Source: JAOPZW01 sp036379935 (GTDB taxonomy: Bacteria > Actinomycetota > Thermoleophilia > Solirubrobacterales > Solirubrobacteraceae). Taken from it: a DNA stretch of 64,000 nt. The notes beneath the pieces were generated by a model. That model made no database searches and had not been told where the DNA came from. It saw nothing but the letters and a program-made list of their open reading frames with translations. The stretch is taken from positions 4,263-68,262 of the forward strand of contig DASVFT010000036.1 of the NCBI GenBank assembly GCA_036379935.1. Reading direction: 5' to 3'. Within the stretch, counting starts at the first letter, position 1. Each line of letters starts with the position of its first letter. The translations under genes were made by a program, and so were the position numbers. This document shows positions 1 to 8,388 of the stretch, in pieces.

Positions 1-2337
1 CGGCGTCTGGACGGCTGGTGGCGTGCGGCCAACTACCTGTCCGTCGGCCAGATCTACCTCAAGGCCAACCCGCTGCTGCGCGAGCCGCTGCGCCTGGAGC
101 ATGTCAAGCCGCGGCTGCTGGGCCACTTCGGCACGACGCCGGGGCTGAACTTCGTCTACGCGCACATGAACCGCGCGATCGCGGCGCACGGCCTGGAGGC
201 GATCTTCGTCACCGGCCCCGGTCACGGCGGGCCCGGGCTGGTCGCCAGCGCGTACCTCGATCGCACCTACAGCGAGGTCTACCCGCACATCACCGAGAGC
301 GAGGAGGGTTTGGAGCGCCTGTTCCGCCAGTTCTCGTTTCCGGGCGGGATCCCCAGCCATGTGGCCCCCGAGACGCCCGGCTCGATTCACGAGGGTGGCG
401 AGCTCGGCTACGCGCTCGTCCATGCCTACGGCGCGGCCTTCGACAGCCCCGATCTCCTCGTCTGCTGCGTCGTCGGCGACGGCGAGGCGGAGACCGGGCC
501 GTTGGCGGCGAGCTGGCATGCGAACAAGTTCGTCGACCCGGTGCGCGACGGCGCCGTGCTGCCGATCCTGCACCTCAACGGTTACAAGATCGCCAACCCG
601 ACGGTCCTCGCACGCATTCCCCACGACGAGCTGCGCGCGCTGCTCGTCGGCTACGGCCACGAGCCCTACTTCGTCGAGGGCGACGACCCGACGGCGATGC
701 ACCAGCTCATGGCCGAGACGCTCGACCAAGTGGTGGCCAACGTCCAGGGCATCCAGCAGCGGGCACGCGCCGGCGGCGCCTCCGAGCGCCCGCGCTGGCC
801 GATGATCGTCTTGCGCACCCCCAAGGGGTGGACGGGGCCCAAGGAGGTCGACGGCCAGCCGATGGAAGGGACGTTCCGCGCGCATCAGGTCCCTCTCGCG
901 CAGCTCGCCGAGCGTCCGGAGCACCTGGCTGCGCTCGAGGCGTGGATGCGCTCGTACCGTCCCGAGGAGCTCTTCGATCAGGACGGGCACGTCCGCGCGG
1001 ACATCTCCGCGCTCGCGCCCGAGGGCGACCGGCGCATGAGCGCCAGCCCATACGCCAACGGCGGGCTGCTGCTGCGCGATCTCGAGCTGCCCGACTTCCG
1101 CGACTACGGCGTCGACGTCGACGAGCCGGGGACCACGACGAGCGAGGCCACGAAGGTCCTGGGCGCCTGGCTGCGTGACGTCCTGCGCCTGAACGCGGGG
1201 TCCTCGAACTTCCGGATCATGGGACCCGACGAGACGGCCTCCAACCGGCTCGGACCGGTCTTCGAGGCGACCGATCGAGCGTGGATGGCCGAGCGTCGCG
1301 ACGGTGACGACCACCTGGCGCCCGGCGGGCGCGTCATGGAGGTGCTCTCAGAGCATCTGTGCCAGGGCTGGCTGGAGGGCTACCTGTTGACCGGCCGCCA
1401 CGGGCTGTTCAACTGCTACGAGGCGTTCATCCACATCGTCGACTCGATGTTCAACCAGCACGCGAAGTGGCTGAAGGTGACGCGGACGATCCCGTGGCGG
1501 CGGCCGATCGCGTCGCTGAACTACCTGCTGTCCTCGCACGTCTGGCGTCAGGACCACAACGGCTTCTCCCACCAGGACCCCGGCTTCATCGATCACGTGG
1601 TCAACAAGAAGGCCGAGATCATCCGCGTCTACCTGCCTCCGGACGCCAACACGCTGCTGTCGGTGATGGATCACTGCCTGCGCAGCCGCGACTACGTCAA
1701 CGTCGTGGTGGCAGGCAAGCAGCCGTCGCTGGACTGGCTTTCGATGGACGAAGCGATCCTGCACTGCACGCGCGGCATCGGCAGCTGGGACTGGGCCAGC
1801 ACCGACGCCGGCGCCGAACCGGATGTCGTGCTCGCCTGCGCTGGCGACATCCCGACGCTGGAGGTGCTCGCGGCCGCGGCGCTGCTGCGCGAGCACCTGC
1901 CCGACCTGCGCGTCCGCGTGGTCAATGTGGTCGACCTCATGCGCCTGCAGAGCCCGGGCGAGCACCCGCACGGCCTCTCCGATCACGAGTTCGACGCGCT
2001 CTTCACCGCCGATCGGCCCGTGATCTTCGCGTACCACGGCTACCCGTGGCTCATCCACAGGCTCACCTACCGGCGCACCAACCACCACAGCATCCACGTC
2101 CGCGGCTACAAGGAGGAGGGCACGACGACCACGCCCTTCGACATGGTCATGCTCAACGACATGGACCGCTTCCACCTCGTCCTGGACGTCATCGACCGGG
2201 TCCCAGGGCTGGCGACGCGCGCGGCCCATCTGCGCCAGCGCATGGTCGACGAGCGCCTGCGCCACCGGGCCTACACGCGCGAGATGGGCGACGACACGCC
2301 AGACGTGCGCGACTGGACGTGGCCCGGCGCGGCGTAG
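1..2337 (+). CDS. xfp: Phosphoketolase (5' end outside window)
   Basis: Thiamine-diphosphate enzyme that splits xylulose-5-phosphate (and often fructose-6-phosphate) with phosphate into acetyl-phosphate plus glyceraldehyde-3-P or erythrose-4-P. The reading frame is open from base 1, so the start lies upstream; 778 residues are visible against about 790-800 for the family, so only a short N-terminal piece is missing. Family hallmarks are present: WWRAANYLSVGQIYL at the left edge, GPGHGGPG, the ThDP motif GDGEAETGPLAASWHANK, HLNGYKIANPT, and the C-terminal domain with GYPWLIHRL. The stop shares its last base with the GTG of the acetate kinase gene (TAGTG), so the two are translationally coupled and form an acetyl-P to acetate/ATP route. 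Confidence 0.97.
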   Translation, partial: RRLDGWWRAANYLSVGQIYLKANPLLREPLRLEHVKPRLLGHFGTTPGLNFVYAHMNRAIAAHGLEAIFVTGPGHGGPGLVASAYLDRTYSEVYPHITESEEGLERLFRQFSFPGGIPSHVAPETPGSIHEGGELGYALVHAYGAAFDSPDLLVCCVVGDGEAETGPLAASWHANKFVDPVRDGAVLPILHLNGYKIANPTVLARIPHDELRALLVGYGHEPYFVEGDDPTAMHQLMAETLDQVVANVQGIQQRARAGGASERPRWPMIVLRTPKGWTGPKEVDGQPMEGTFRAHQVPLAQLAERPEHLAALEAWMRSYRPEELFDQDGHVRADISALAPEGDRRMSASPYANGGLLLRDLELPDFRDYGVDVDEPGTTTSEATKVLGAWLRDVLRLNAGSSNFRIMGPDETASNRLGPVFEATDRAWMAERRDGDDHLAPGGRVMEVLSEHLCQGWLEGYLLTGRHGLFNCYEAFIHIVDSMFNQHAKWLKVTRTIPWRRPIASLNYLLSSHVWRQDHNGFSHQDPGFIDHVVNKKAEIIRVYLPPDANTLLSVMDHCLRSRDYVNVVVAGKQPSLDWLSMDEAILHCTRGIGSWDWASTDAGAEPDVVLACAGDIPTLEVLAAAALLREHLPDLRVRVVNVVDLMRLQSPGEHPHGLSDHEFDALFTADRPVIFAYHGYPWLIHRLTYRRTNHHSIHVRGYKEEGTTTTPFDMVMLNDMDRFHLVLDVIDRVPGLATRAAHLRQRMVDERLRHRAYTREMGDDTPDVRDWTWPGAA

Positions 2338-3416
2338 TGCGGGTCCTCGTCGTGAACGCGGGGTCGAGCAGCCTGAAGCTGCGGCTCCTCGGCCCGGGCG
2401 GCGAGCTCGAGGGCGAGCGCGACCTGGCGCCTGACGACCACGCCGGGCTGGCGGCAGCGGTCGCCGAGCTCGAGCGGCCAGACGCGATCGGGCACCGGGT
2501 CGTGCACGGCGGCGAGCGCTTCCGCGAGGCGGTGATGATCGACGACGGCGTCGTCGACGCGCTGCGCGAGCTCGTCGAGCTCGCGCCGCTGCACCAGCCC
2601 GCCGCGCTGGCCGGCGTGGCGGCCGTCGACCGCGCGCTCCCCGGCGTGCCCGCGGTGGCGTGCTTCGACACAGCGTTCCATGCCGGCCTGCCGGCCGCCG
2701 CGGCCACCTACGCGCTGCCGCGCGAGTGGCGTGAGCGGTTTGGCCTGCGCCGCTTCGGCTTCCACGGCCTGTCGCACGCCTACGCGGCCCGCCGCGCCGC
2801 GGCACCGCGGGTCGTCAGCTGCCACCTGGGCGCCGGCGCCTCGCTCGCCGCCGTCCTGGACGGGCGCTGCGTAGACACCACGATGGGGTTCACGCCGATG
2901 GAGGGCCTCGTCATGGCGACCCGCTCGGGCAGCGTGGACCCCGGACTCGTGCTCTGGCTGTTGCGCCGTGGCGTCGCTGCCCCCGCCGTCGAGCGCGGCC
3001 TCGACCGTGAGGGTGGCCTTCGGGGCCTCGCCGGGGACGCGGACATGCGCGCTGTGCTCGCACGCGACGATCAGGACGCACAGCTTGCCGTCGACGTCTA
3101 CGTGCACCGCCTGCGAGCTTGCATCGCCGCCATGGCCGCGGCGATGGACGGCCTCGACGCGCTGGTCTTCACCGGTGGCGTCGGCGAGCATGCGCCGGCG
3201 ATCCGCGCCCGCGTGGCGGCAGGCCTGGCCTTCCTCGGCGTGGCCCTCGATGCCGGCGCCAACGCAGCGGCGTCGGGCGACGCCGAGATCGGCGCGCCCG
3301 GCGCCGCCGTGCGAACGCTCGTGGTGACCGCGCGCGAGGACCTCGAGGTCGCGCGACAGGTGCGGGCCCTGCTCGCGCACCGGCCGGACGTGTCGCGCGG
3401 ACGCGCGTCGCCCTGA
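2337..3416 (+). CDS. ackA: Acetate kinase
   Basis: Converts acetyl-phosphate and ADP to acetate and ATP, using the product of the phosphoketolase in front of it. It is 359 aa, slightly short for the usual ~400. The N-terminal phosphate-binding motif is LVVNAGSSSLKL; further family motifs are GHRVVHGG, FDTAFH, RFGFHGLSH, the CHLGAGASL adenosine-loop motif, TTMGFTPMEGLVMATRSG and VFTGGVGEHAPAIR. The GTG start at 2337 overlaps the xfp stop by one base and directly precedes the conserved beta strand, so no other start is plausible. Acetate-forming pathways are usually linked to overflow or oxygen-limited metabolism. Confidence 0.97.
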   Translation: MRVLVVNAGSSSLKLRLLGPGGELEGERDLAPDDHAGLAAAVAELERPDAIGHRVVHGGERFREAVMIDDGVVDALRELVELAPLHQPAALAGVAAVDRALPGVPAVACFDTAFHAGLPAAAATYALPREWRERFGLRRFGFHGLSHAYAARRAAAPRVVSCHLGAGASLAAVLDGRCVDTTMGFTPMEGLVMATRSGSVDPGLVLWLLRRGVAAPAVERGLDREGGLRGLAGDADMRAVLARDDQDAQLAVDVYVHRLRACIAAMAAAMDGLDALVFTGGVGEHAPAIRARVAAGLAFLGVALDAGANAAASGDAEIGAPGAAVRTLVVTAREDLEVARQVRALLAHRPDVSRGRASP

Positions 3417-3424
3417 CCCGGCAG

Positions 3425-3586
3425 CTAACCGCGGCGCTTGCCGGGATCCAGCGGGGGCCGCGCGAGGTCCACCGCTACGGCGAGGATCAGCGTCGCCGCC
3501 CACGCGTTGACGGGCGCGATGGTCAGCGGCTCGTGCCCACCAACGTTGTTGGCGACGAGCCAGACGATGAACCAGGCGAGTGTCAT
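3425..3586 (-). CDS. Small two-helix membrane protein
   Basis: A 53-aa protein I do not recognise. It starts with a hydrophobic helix (TLAWFIVWLVANNV), has a polar turn NVGGHEPLTI, then a second hydrophobic stretch (AWAATLILAVAVDL) and a basic tail. A strong ribosome binding site (GGAGGAAGG, 2-3 nt before the ATG) makes it a real gene despite its size. It follows the universal stress protein gene by 16 nt and is probably cotranscribed with it. It ends 8 bases from the acetate kinase stop, convergently. It could be a small stress-induced membrane peptide; no function can be assigned. Confidence 0.7.
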   Translation of the reverse strand: MTLAWFIVWLVANNVGGHEPLTIAPVNAWAATLILAVAVDLARPPLDPGKRRG

Positions 3587-3602
3587 GGCCTTCCTCCAAG
3601 CG

Positions 3603-4550
3603 TCATCGCGCAGCGACCTCGTCCGCGCGCACCCGGTCGGGCTCGTCCTTGGCCTTGCCCGTGCCCTCGGAGCCATCGGTCGCCCGCTCGTCGTGCCCCC
3701 CGCGCGGGATGACGACGACCGGGCAGGCGGCGGCGTCGACGAGGCGGTCCGAGGTGCTGCCGAGCAGCGTGCGGCGCACCGCCCCGTAGCCGCGCGAGCC
3801 GAGCACGAGCAGGTCGACGTCCTTGGAGAAGCGCAGGAGCTCGTCGTCGGCCATCCCGACGACCGCCTCGCCAGTGGCACGGGCGCCCAGCTCGGCGACC
3901 GCTTCTGCCACGAGGCGCTCGGCATGCTCCCTGCGCTCTGGAGCAAGCGCCACCCAGTTGATGCCATACGAGATGGCGGGTGAGAAGGCCTGAGCAGGCT
4001 CGGCCGCACAGAGCAGGCGCACGCTGCCGTCGATGACCTCGGCGAGGCGCTGCGCCCAGCGCAGGCCGGCGCGGCTCTGGCGCGAGCCGTCGTAGCCGAC
4101 GCCGACGACACGCCTCCCGAGGGAGGCGTCGAGGTCGTCGTGGCGGGCGACGAGGACCGGGCACGAGGCGCCATGGAGGACACCGCGCACGGTGTCTTCG
4201 GCGAGGATCCGCCCGACCGGCCCGCGATGCGGCGACCCCACCACGATGAGGTCCGCGTCGAGACCCTCGGCGACGGCATGCAGGCCGCGGGCCGGCGAGC
4301 TGTCCGCGGCCACGTGGACCCGCGCGGCCACGCCGCTGACCGCCAGCTGCATGCCCAGCAGCTCGTGGCTCTCCTCGCGCGTCGAGGCCTCGAGGTCCGG
4401 CCTCGGGCCCCGCATGGGGATCGGCTCGTACGGCTGGACGTGGACCGCCACGATCGAGCCGCCGGCGGCATCGCCGACGCATTGCGCGAGCGCGAGGGCG
4501 GCCCGTCCTCCCTCGTGCCCGTCGACGCCGACGACGATCGTGCTGAACAT
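3603..4550 (-). CDS. Universal stress protein, tandem UspA domains
   Basis: A 315-aa cytoplasmic protein with two UspA domains (about residues 3-140 and 150-290). The first opens with TIVVGVDGHEGG and ends with a G-x2-G-x9-G[ST]-type loop region (VVGSPHRGPVGRI); the second has VVGVGYDGS and VLGSRGYGAVRRTLLGSTSDRL, the canonical ATP-binding signature. The C-terminal ~25 residues are polar and charged. Tandem UspA proteins bind ATP and are induced by hypoxia and stress in actinobacteria (known for the family); regulation here is inferred from the neighbours. The ATG at 4550 sits directly at the first beta strand. Confidence 0.93.
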   Translation of the reverse strand: MFSTIVVGVDGHEGGRAALALAQCVGDAAGGSIVAVHVQPYEPIPMRGPRPDLEASTREESHELLGMQLAVSGVAARVHVAADSSPARGLHAVAEGLDADLIVVGSPHRGPVGRILAEDTVRGVLHGASCPVLVARHDDLDASLGRRVVGVGYDGSRQSRAGLRWAQRLAEVIDGSVRLLCAAEPAQAFSPAISYGINWVALAPERREHAERLVAEAVAELGARATGEAVVGMADDELLRFSKDVDLLVLGSRGYGAVRRTLLGSTSDRLVDAAACPVVVIPRGGHDERATDGSEGTGKAKDEPDRVRADEVAAR

Positions 4551-4662
4551 GTCCGCTGACCTCCGCAAGTTCGAGTCGATCTCGAGCCTAGGTCCGGGGC
4601 GCTCGGGCGCCATCCGGGTAGGCCGCGTCCCCGGACTGCGGAAAAGCCGCACCCCTCCCGGC

Positions 4663-5943
4663 TCAGCGCGCCGAGCGCGCGCCCGCCAGCTCCGCGCGAC
4701 GGAGCGCCGCGTCCTCCGGCAGCGAGCCGCGGACCTGCTCGGCGGCGTCGAAGCAGCGGAGGGCCACGTCGCGCTCGCCGCGCGCGGCATGGCGTTCGGC
4801 GAGGGCCAGCAGCACCTCGCCCACGTCGATCTGGTCGGCCGCACTGCCCTCGTCGGGCCGGGACACGTGCGCGAGGTAGCGGCCCAGGCGCGGCGCGGCC
4901 ACCTTCGTCGGCGGCCACCACGGAGGCGTGGCCGGCAGGTCGCCGCGCGTGGCGTCGAGGAAGCGGGGTCCGCGGGGATCGAGCAGGAGCCCGCGCAGGA
5001 CCGGGCGGAAGGGCACCGGCGCCACGTCCGCGCCGAGGAAGGCCGCGATCGAAGCGGCTGCCGCGTCGGCCTGCTGGGCGGCCAGGCCGCCCTGCTTGAT
5101 GGGGAAGGCAGTCGCGTCACCGGCGGCCCACACGGCCTCCGCCCCCAGCACCGCGCCGTGCTCGTCCGTCGGGATGAAGCCCTGCTCGTCGTGGGGAAGG
5201 CCGTCGATCCAGGGGCCGCCGAGGCGCGGAAGCGAGACGATCCGGTCGACCTGGACCGTCTCGCCGTGCTCGACGACGAGGCCCCCGGGCCCCGATCGCA
5301 GCGGCACGGCATCCGTGTGCAGCGCGATGCCGCGCTCGGCCATCAGGCTCCAGATGTGCGACGCGATGCGCTCGCCGAAGGCGTCCAGCGGGCGGTGCTC
5401 GGGCGTGACGACCACCAGCCCGACGTCCTGCTTGCCGGTCGCGCGAACGTGCTCGGCGGTCATGAGCGCCAGCTCGTAGAGCGGAAGCGCCCACGTCACG
5501 GCTGTGGGAAGCGCGAAGGCCACGCGCCCGACCCTCCCGGCGTCGATGTCGTCCAGGAGCCGCGTGTAGGCCACGACGTCGCGCGGCCCGGCGAACGTGA
5601 GCGCGCCTGGAACGGCGATATCGGGCCTGGCGCCCACTGCGACGAGCAGCGCGTCGTAGGCCAGCGTTTCACCGCGGACCATGCGCACCGAACGCTCGGC
5701 GGCGGCGACCGACGCGAGCCGGTCGGGGCGAAGGTGAGCGTCGTGGTCGTTCGCGATGCGCGTCAACTCGACGCGCCGGGGTCCGACCGCGTCGAACGGC
5801 TCGGTGACCGCATGCTGGCGCTCGATGAGCTGCGTGCTGGCCTCGAGCAGGTCGATCCGGGCGTCGGCTCCGAGATGCTCGCGCAGGGCAACGAGCGCCT
5901 CGAGCCCGGCGATCCCCCCTCCGGCGATGACGATCCTGGGCAT
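4663..5943 (-). CDS. FAD-dependent NAD(P)H/quinone oxidoreductase-like protein (paralogue 1)
   Basis: A 426-aa flavoprotein of the type II NADH dehydrogenase/sulfide:quinone reductase superfamily. The Rossmann FAD motif is VIAGGGIAGLE at residues 4-14; a second FAD-contact segment is WAAGDATAFPIKQGGLAAQQADAA. The conserved cysteines of true sulfide:quinone reductases are not visible, so an NADH:quinone-type role is more likely. It is one of three paralogues here (with 5949-7127 and 14315-15553) sharing the GGLAAQQADAA and WWPP segments. It differs in lacking the GRHL motif after WWPP and in having a ~50-residue helical, TPR-like C-terminal tail rich in Ala, Arg and Glu. It starts 5 nt after the stop of paralogue 2, so the two form an operon. 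Confidence 0.85.
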   Translation of the reverse strand: MPRIVIAGGGIAGLEALVALREHLGADARIDLLEASTQLIERQHAVTEPFDAVGPRRVELTRIANDHDAHLRPDRLASVAAAERSVRMVRGETLAYDALLVAVGARPDIAVPGALTFAGPRDVVAYTRLLDDIDAGRVGRVAFALPTAVTWALPLYELALMTAEHVRATGKQDVGLVVVTPEHRPLDAFGERIASHIWSLMAERGIALHTDAVPLRSGPGGLVVEHGETVQVDRIVSLPRLGGPWIDGLPHDEQGFIPTDEHGAVLGAEAVWAAGDATAFPIKQGGLAAQQADAAAASIAAFLGADVAPVPFRPVLRGLLLDPRGPRFLDATRGDLPATPPWWPPTKVAAPRLGRYLAHVSRPDEGSAADQIDVGEVLLALAERHAARGERDVALRCFDAAEQVRGSLPEDAALRRAELAGARSAR

Positions 5944-5948
5944 CGCGC

Positions 5949-7127
5949 CTATGCGACGTCGACGCGGACCGGAAGCCCATCGCCGCGCGGTCGCAGCTCC
6001 GGCGCCCGGGGCGCACCCGCCTGGGTCGCCAGGTAGGGGGCGAGATGGCGCCCGGCGATCTTGCTGGGCGGCCACCACAGGGAGTAGGCGCGTGGTGCTG
6101 GAGCACCCCCGGACCCTGGTGCGCGCAGGTAGACGGGCTCGGCGTCGGTGTAGAGCACGCCCTTCAGGACGGGCTCGAACGGGCGCGGGAGGATCGGCAT
6201 GCCGAGGGAAGCGAGAATTGCTTCGGCTGCCGCGTCGGCCTGCTGGGCGGCCAGGCCGCCCTGCTTGATCGCGAAGGTCGTGACGTCGCCGGCTGCATAG
6301 ACGCCGTCGGTGGCGAGCACGTGCTGGTGCTCGTCGACGGCGACGAATCCGGCCGCGTCGTGTGGCACCCCGGGGATGCGCCGGCCACGCAGGCTCGGCA
6401 GCGAGACGATCACCGAGGCCGGGATTCGCTGGCCGTCGTCGAGCTCGAGCTCGCCGGCCTCCGCGGCCAGTGGGCGCGCCCCGCCGACGAACTCGACGCC
6501 GCGGTCCTCGAGGAGATCGCCCATCGCGGTGCTCGCCTGCGGCCCGAACGCCTCGAGCGGCGCCGCCTCTTCCGAGGCCAGGACCACGTGCGCGCGGGTC
6601 CCGCGAATCCGCAATCGAGCGGCGGCGAGGATCGCGAGCTCGTAGAGCGGCAGCGTCCAACACGCCGCGTCCGGCGCTGCGAAGACGATGGTCGCGCGTT
6701 CGCCTGGCCTGACGGCGTCGAGCGCCGCCCCGACGGCCGGTGCGTCGCGCCCGCCGCGAAAGGTCAGCGCGCCGGGCACGGAGTCGACCGCCCGCGCCCC
6801 CACGCAGACGACCAGCGCGTCATACGCGAGATGACCGGAGTAGGCGGTGGCGGCCACGCGCTGCTCGGGCCGGACCGCGGCGAGCGCATCGGGAATGAGG
6901 CGCACGTCCTGGTCCTCGGCGAAGCGTGCGAGCTCCATGCTCCACGCCGGAGCGCCCGCGAACGGCTCGAGCACGGCCAGCGGGCGGTACTCGAAGCGGG
7001 CTTCGCGGGAGAGCAGGTCGATCATCAAGTCGGCTTCGCCGAGGAACGCGCGCAGCGCAAGGCACGTCTCGAGGCCGGCGACGCCGCCACCGGCGACGAC
7101 GATGCGAGGACGCTCGGGCTCTGCCAT
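5949..7127 (-). CDS. FAD-dependent NAD(P)H/quinone oxidoreductase-like protein (paralogue 2)
   Basis: A 392-aa flavoprotein, first gene of a two-gene operon with paralogue 1. FAD motif VVAGGGVAGLE near residues 10-20; a second dinucleotide region follows YDALVVCVGARA; the C-terminal FAD/quinone segment contains YAAGDVTTFAIKQGGLAAQQADAAAE and WWPPSKIAGRHLAPYL. Known relatives oxidise NADH or sulfide and reduce quinone; no substrate can be assigned. The ATG at 7127 is the only start ahead of the FAD motif. The 116-bp upstream region carries two GGGAC direct repeats that could be regulatory, but no clear promoter is visible. Confidence 0.85.
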   Translation of the reverse strand: MAEPERPRIVVAGGGVAGLETCLALRAFLGEADLMIDLLSREARFEYRPLAVLEPFAGAPAWSMELARFAEDQDVRLIPDALAAVRPEQRVAATAYSGHLAYDALVVCVGARAVDSVPGALTFRGGRDAPAVGAALDAVRPGERATIVFAAPDAACWTLPLYELAILAAARLRIRGTRAHVVLASEEAAPLEAFGPQASTAMGDLLEDRGVEFVGGARPLAAEAGELELDDGQRIPASVIVSLPSLRGRRIPGVPHDAAGFVAVDEHQHVLATDGVYAAGDVTTFAIKQGGLAAQQADAAAEAILASLGMPILPRPFEPVLKGVLYTDAEPVYLRAPGSGGAPAPRAYSLWWPPSKIAGRHLAPYLATQAGAPRAPELRPRGDGLPVRVDVA

Positions 7128-7243
7128 GGCTCCATACTCATGCGGGCGGGACCGGTGCGCATCCGGGACTCCGCGCCCAGGTCATCCGTAGGAAGCCGCA
7201 GAGAGCCGGCAGAGCGATGTGGCTGCCGAGCCGCGGCCCTCGA

Positions 7244-8155
7244 CTAGCGCAGCCAGATCCGGATGTGATCGCGGATGCGCTCGACGAGGTCGCGCACCTC
7301 GCCCGTCGGCTCCCCGTACGCGGGAGCGACGAGCACGTAGCTGCGCGGGAAGGCCAGGCCGTCCACTCCGACCACGCTGAAGTCCGTCTGGGCGATCACG
7401 TGTCGGCTGAGGAGCACGGGTGCGCGTCGCCTGCGCGCCTCCGCGATCGCGGCGCGCGGAGTGGCGGCCTCGATCAGCGGATTCGCGGCGCGCAGGTCGT
7501 CGGCGGCGAGAACGGCGTCGACGGTCCAGCGCGCGTTGGAGGACGGGTCGCGCACGACCATCGGCGTTGCCAAAAAGCGCCTGCGGCTCACCCTCGCGCC
7601 CGTCGCCCAAGGGTGGCCGGGCGGCACGGCGCAGACGATCGCGTCGTCGATCAACTCGGTTTCGCGCACCCCCGGATTGGGGGTGTGGTTCGGCCGGGAC
7701 GCGGCAACGCCCACGTCCGCGCGCCCGTCGGCGACGAGACCCCGCACGACCTGCGAATTGGCCGTCACGAGCTCGACGGCGAGTTGCTGGGCGGAGTTGA
7801 GGCTGGTCAGGAGCGCTGCCACGAACGCCTCGCTTGCCGAATGGCTGGCGGCGAGTCGCACCACGGTGCCGGCTTGCCGGATGCCGACCATCACCTCGCC
7901 GACCTGGTCGGCGGCCGCCAGCAGCGGTCGCGCGTGGTGATACAGCCGTCGCCCCGCCGGAGTGAGGGCGACGCCACGCGCCGAGCGCTCGAGGAGCCGC
8001 GTGCCGACCTTGCCCTCGAGCGACGCCACGCGCTTGGAGAGCGATGGCTGCGAAACGCCCAGGCGCACCGCGGCCCGCCCGAGGCTCCCCAGATCGGCGG
8101 CCACGCAGAAGCCCCACAGCTCTTTCAGGTCGGGGCTTGCGACGCGCGTCGCCAT
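7244..8155 (-). CDS. LysR-type transcriptional regulator
   Basis: A 303-aa LTTR: an N-terminal winged HTH (residues ~9-68, with GSLGRAAVRLGVSQPSLSKRVASLEGKVGTRLLERSARGV-type sequence) followed by a LysR substrate-binding domain. It is transcribed divergently from the copper nitrite reductase gene, the usual geometry for an LTTR and its target. A perfect inverted repeat with the LTTR T-N11-A spacing lies 23 nt before its start codon (8178-8194), consistent with autoregulation and control of the neighbour. The effector is unknown. The ATG at 8155 fits the family N-terminus. Confidence 0.93.
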   Translation of the reverse strand: MATRVASPDLKELWGFCVAADLGSLGRAAVRLGVSQPSLSKRVASLEGKVGTRLLERSARGVALTPAGRRLYHHARPLLAAADQVGEVMVGIRQAGTVVRLAASHSASEAFVAALLTSLNSAQQLAVELVTANSQVVRGLVADGRADVGVAASRPNHTPNPGVRETELIDDAIVCAVPPGHPWATGARVSRRRFLATPMVVRDPSSNARWTVDAVLAADDLRAANPLIEAATPRAAIAEARRRRAPVLLSRHVIAQTDFSVVGVDGLAFPRSYVLVAPAYGEPTGEVRDLVERIRDHIRIWLR

Positions 8156-8177
8156 CGCACGCGATGGTACCTCAGGT

Positions 8178-8194
8178 CATGCCTGAACGGCATG
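8178..8194. promoter_or_regulatory. LTTR-type operator candidate between lysR and nirK-like gene
   Basis: Perfect inverted repeat CATGCC-N5-GGCATG in the 233-bp divergent intergenic region. The inner bases read ATGCC-N5-GGCAT, which matches the T-N11-A LysR box. It lies 23 nt from the LysR start and about 195 nt from the nitrite reductase start, so autoregulation is the simplest reading. A second weaker dyad (CCCAT-N5-ATGGG, near 8262-8281) lies closer to the nitrite reductase gene. Confidence 0.5.
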
Positions 8195-8388
8195 GTTACG
8201 TTCCGGGCGTGTCACCGTTTGATGTCGGCGCGCGGCGAACTACGGTCCCAACTCCGTGGTTTGCCCCATTCACGATGGGAATGCCACCGACGCCGAATTC
8301 GTATGAGATTTCGCGCTCCCGATCCTCCGCCGGGCTTCGCCGCGCCCGATCCTTGAGGCAGCCTGCAACGCACCCCGAGGAGCCCGTC

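Noticed and set aside
1348..2805. Long minus-strand frame antisense to phosphoketolase and acetate kinase
   Set aside because: Arg-rich shadow product without conserved motifs; the plus-strand genes are unambiguous.
7128..7243. GGGAC direct repeats as DevR/DosR boxes
   Set aside because: The two GGGAC words are in direct, not inverted, orientation and lack the GTCCC partner, so they do not match a DosR box well enough to list as a feature.
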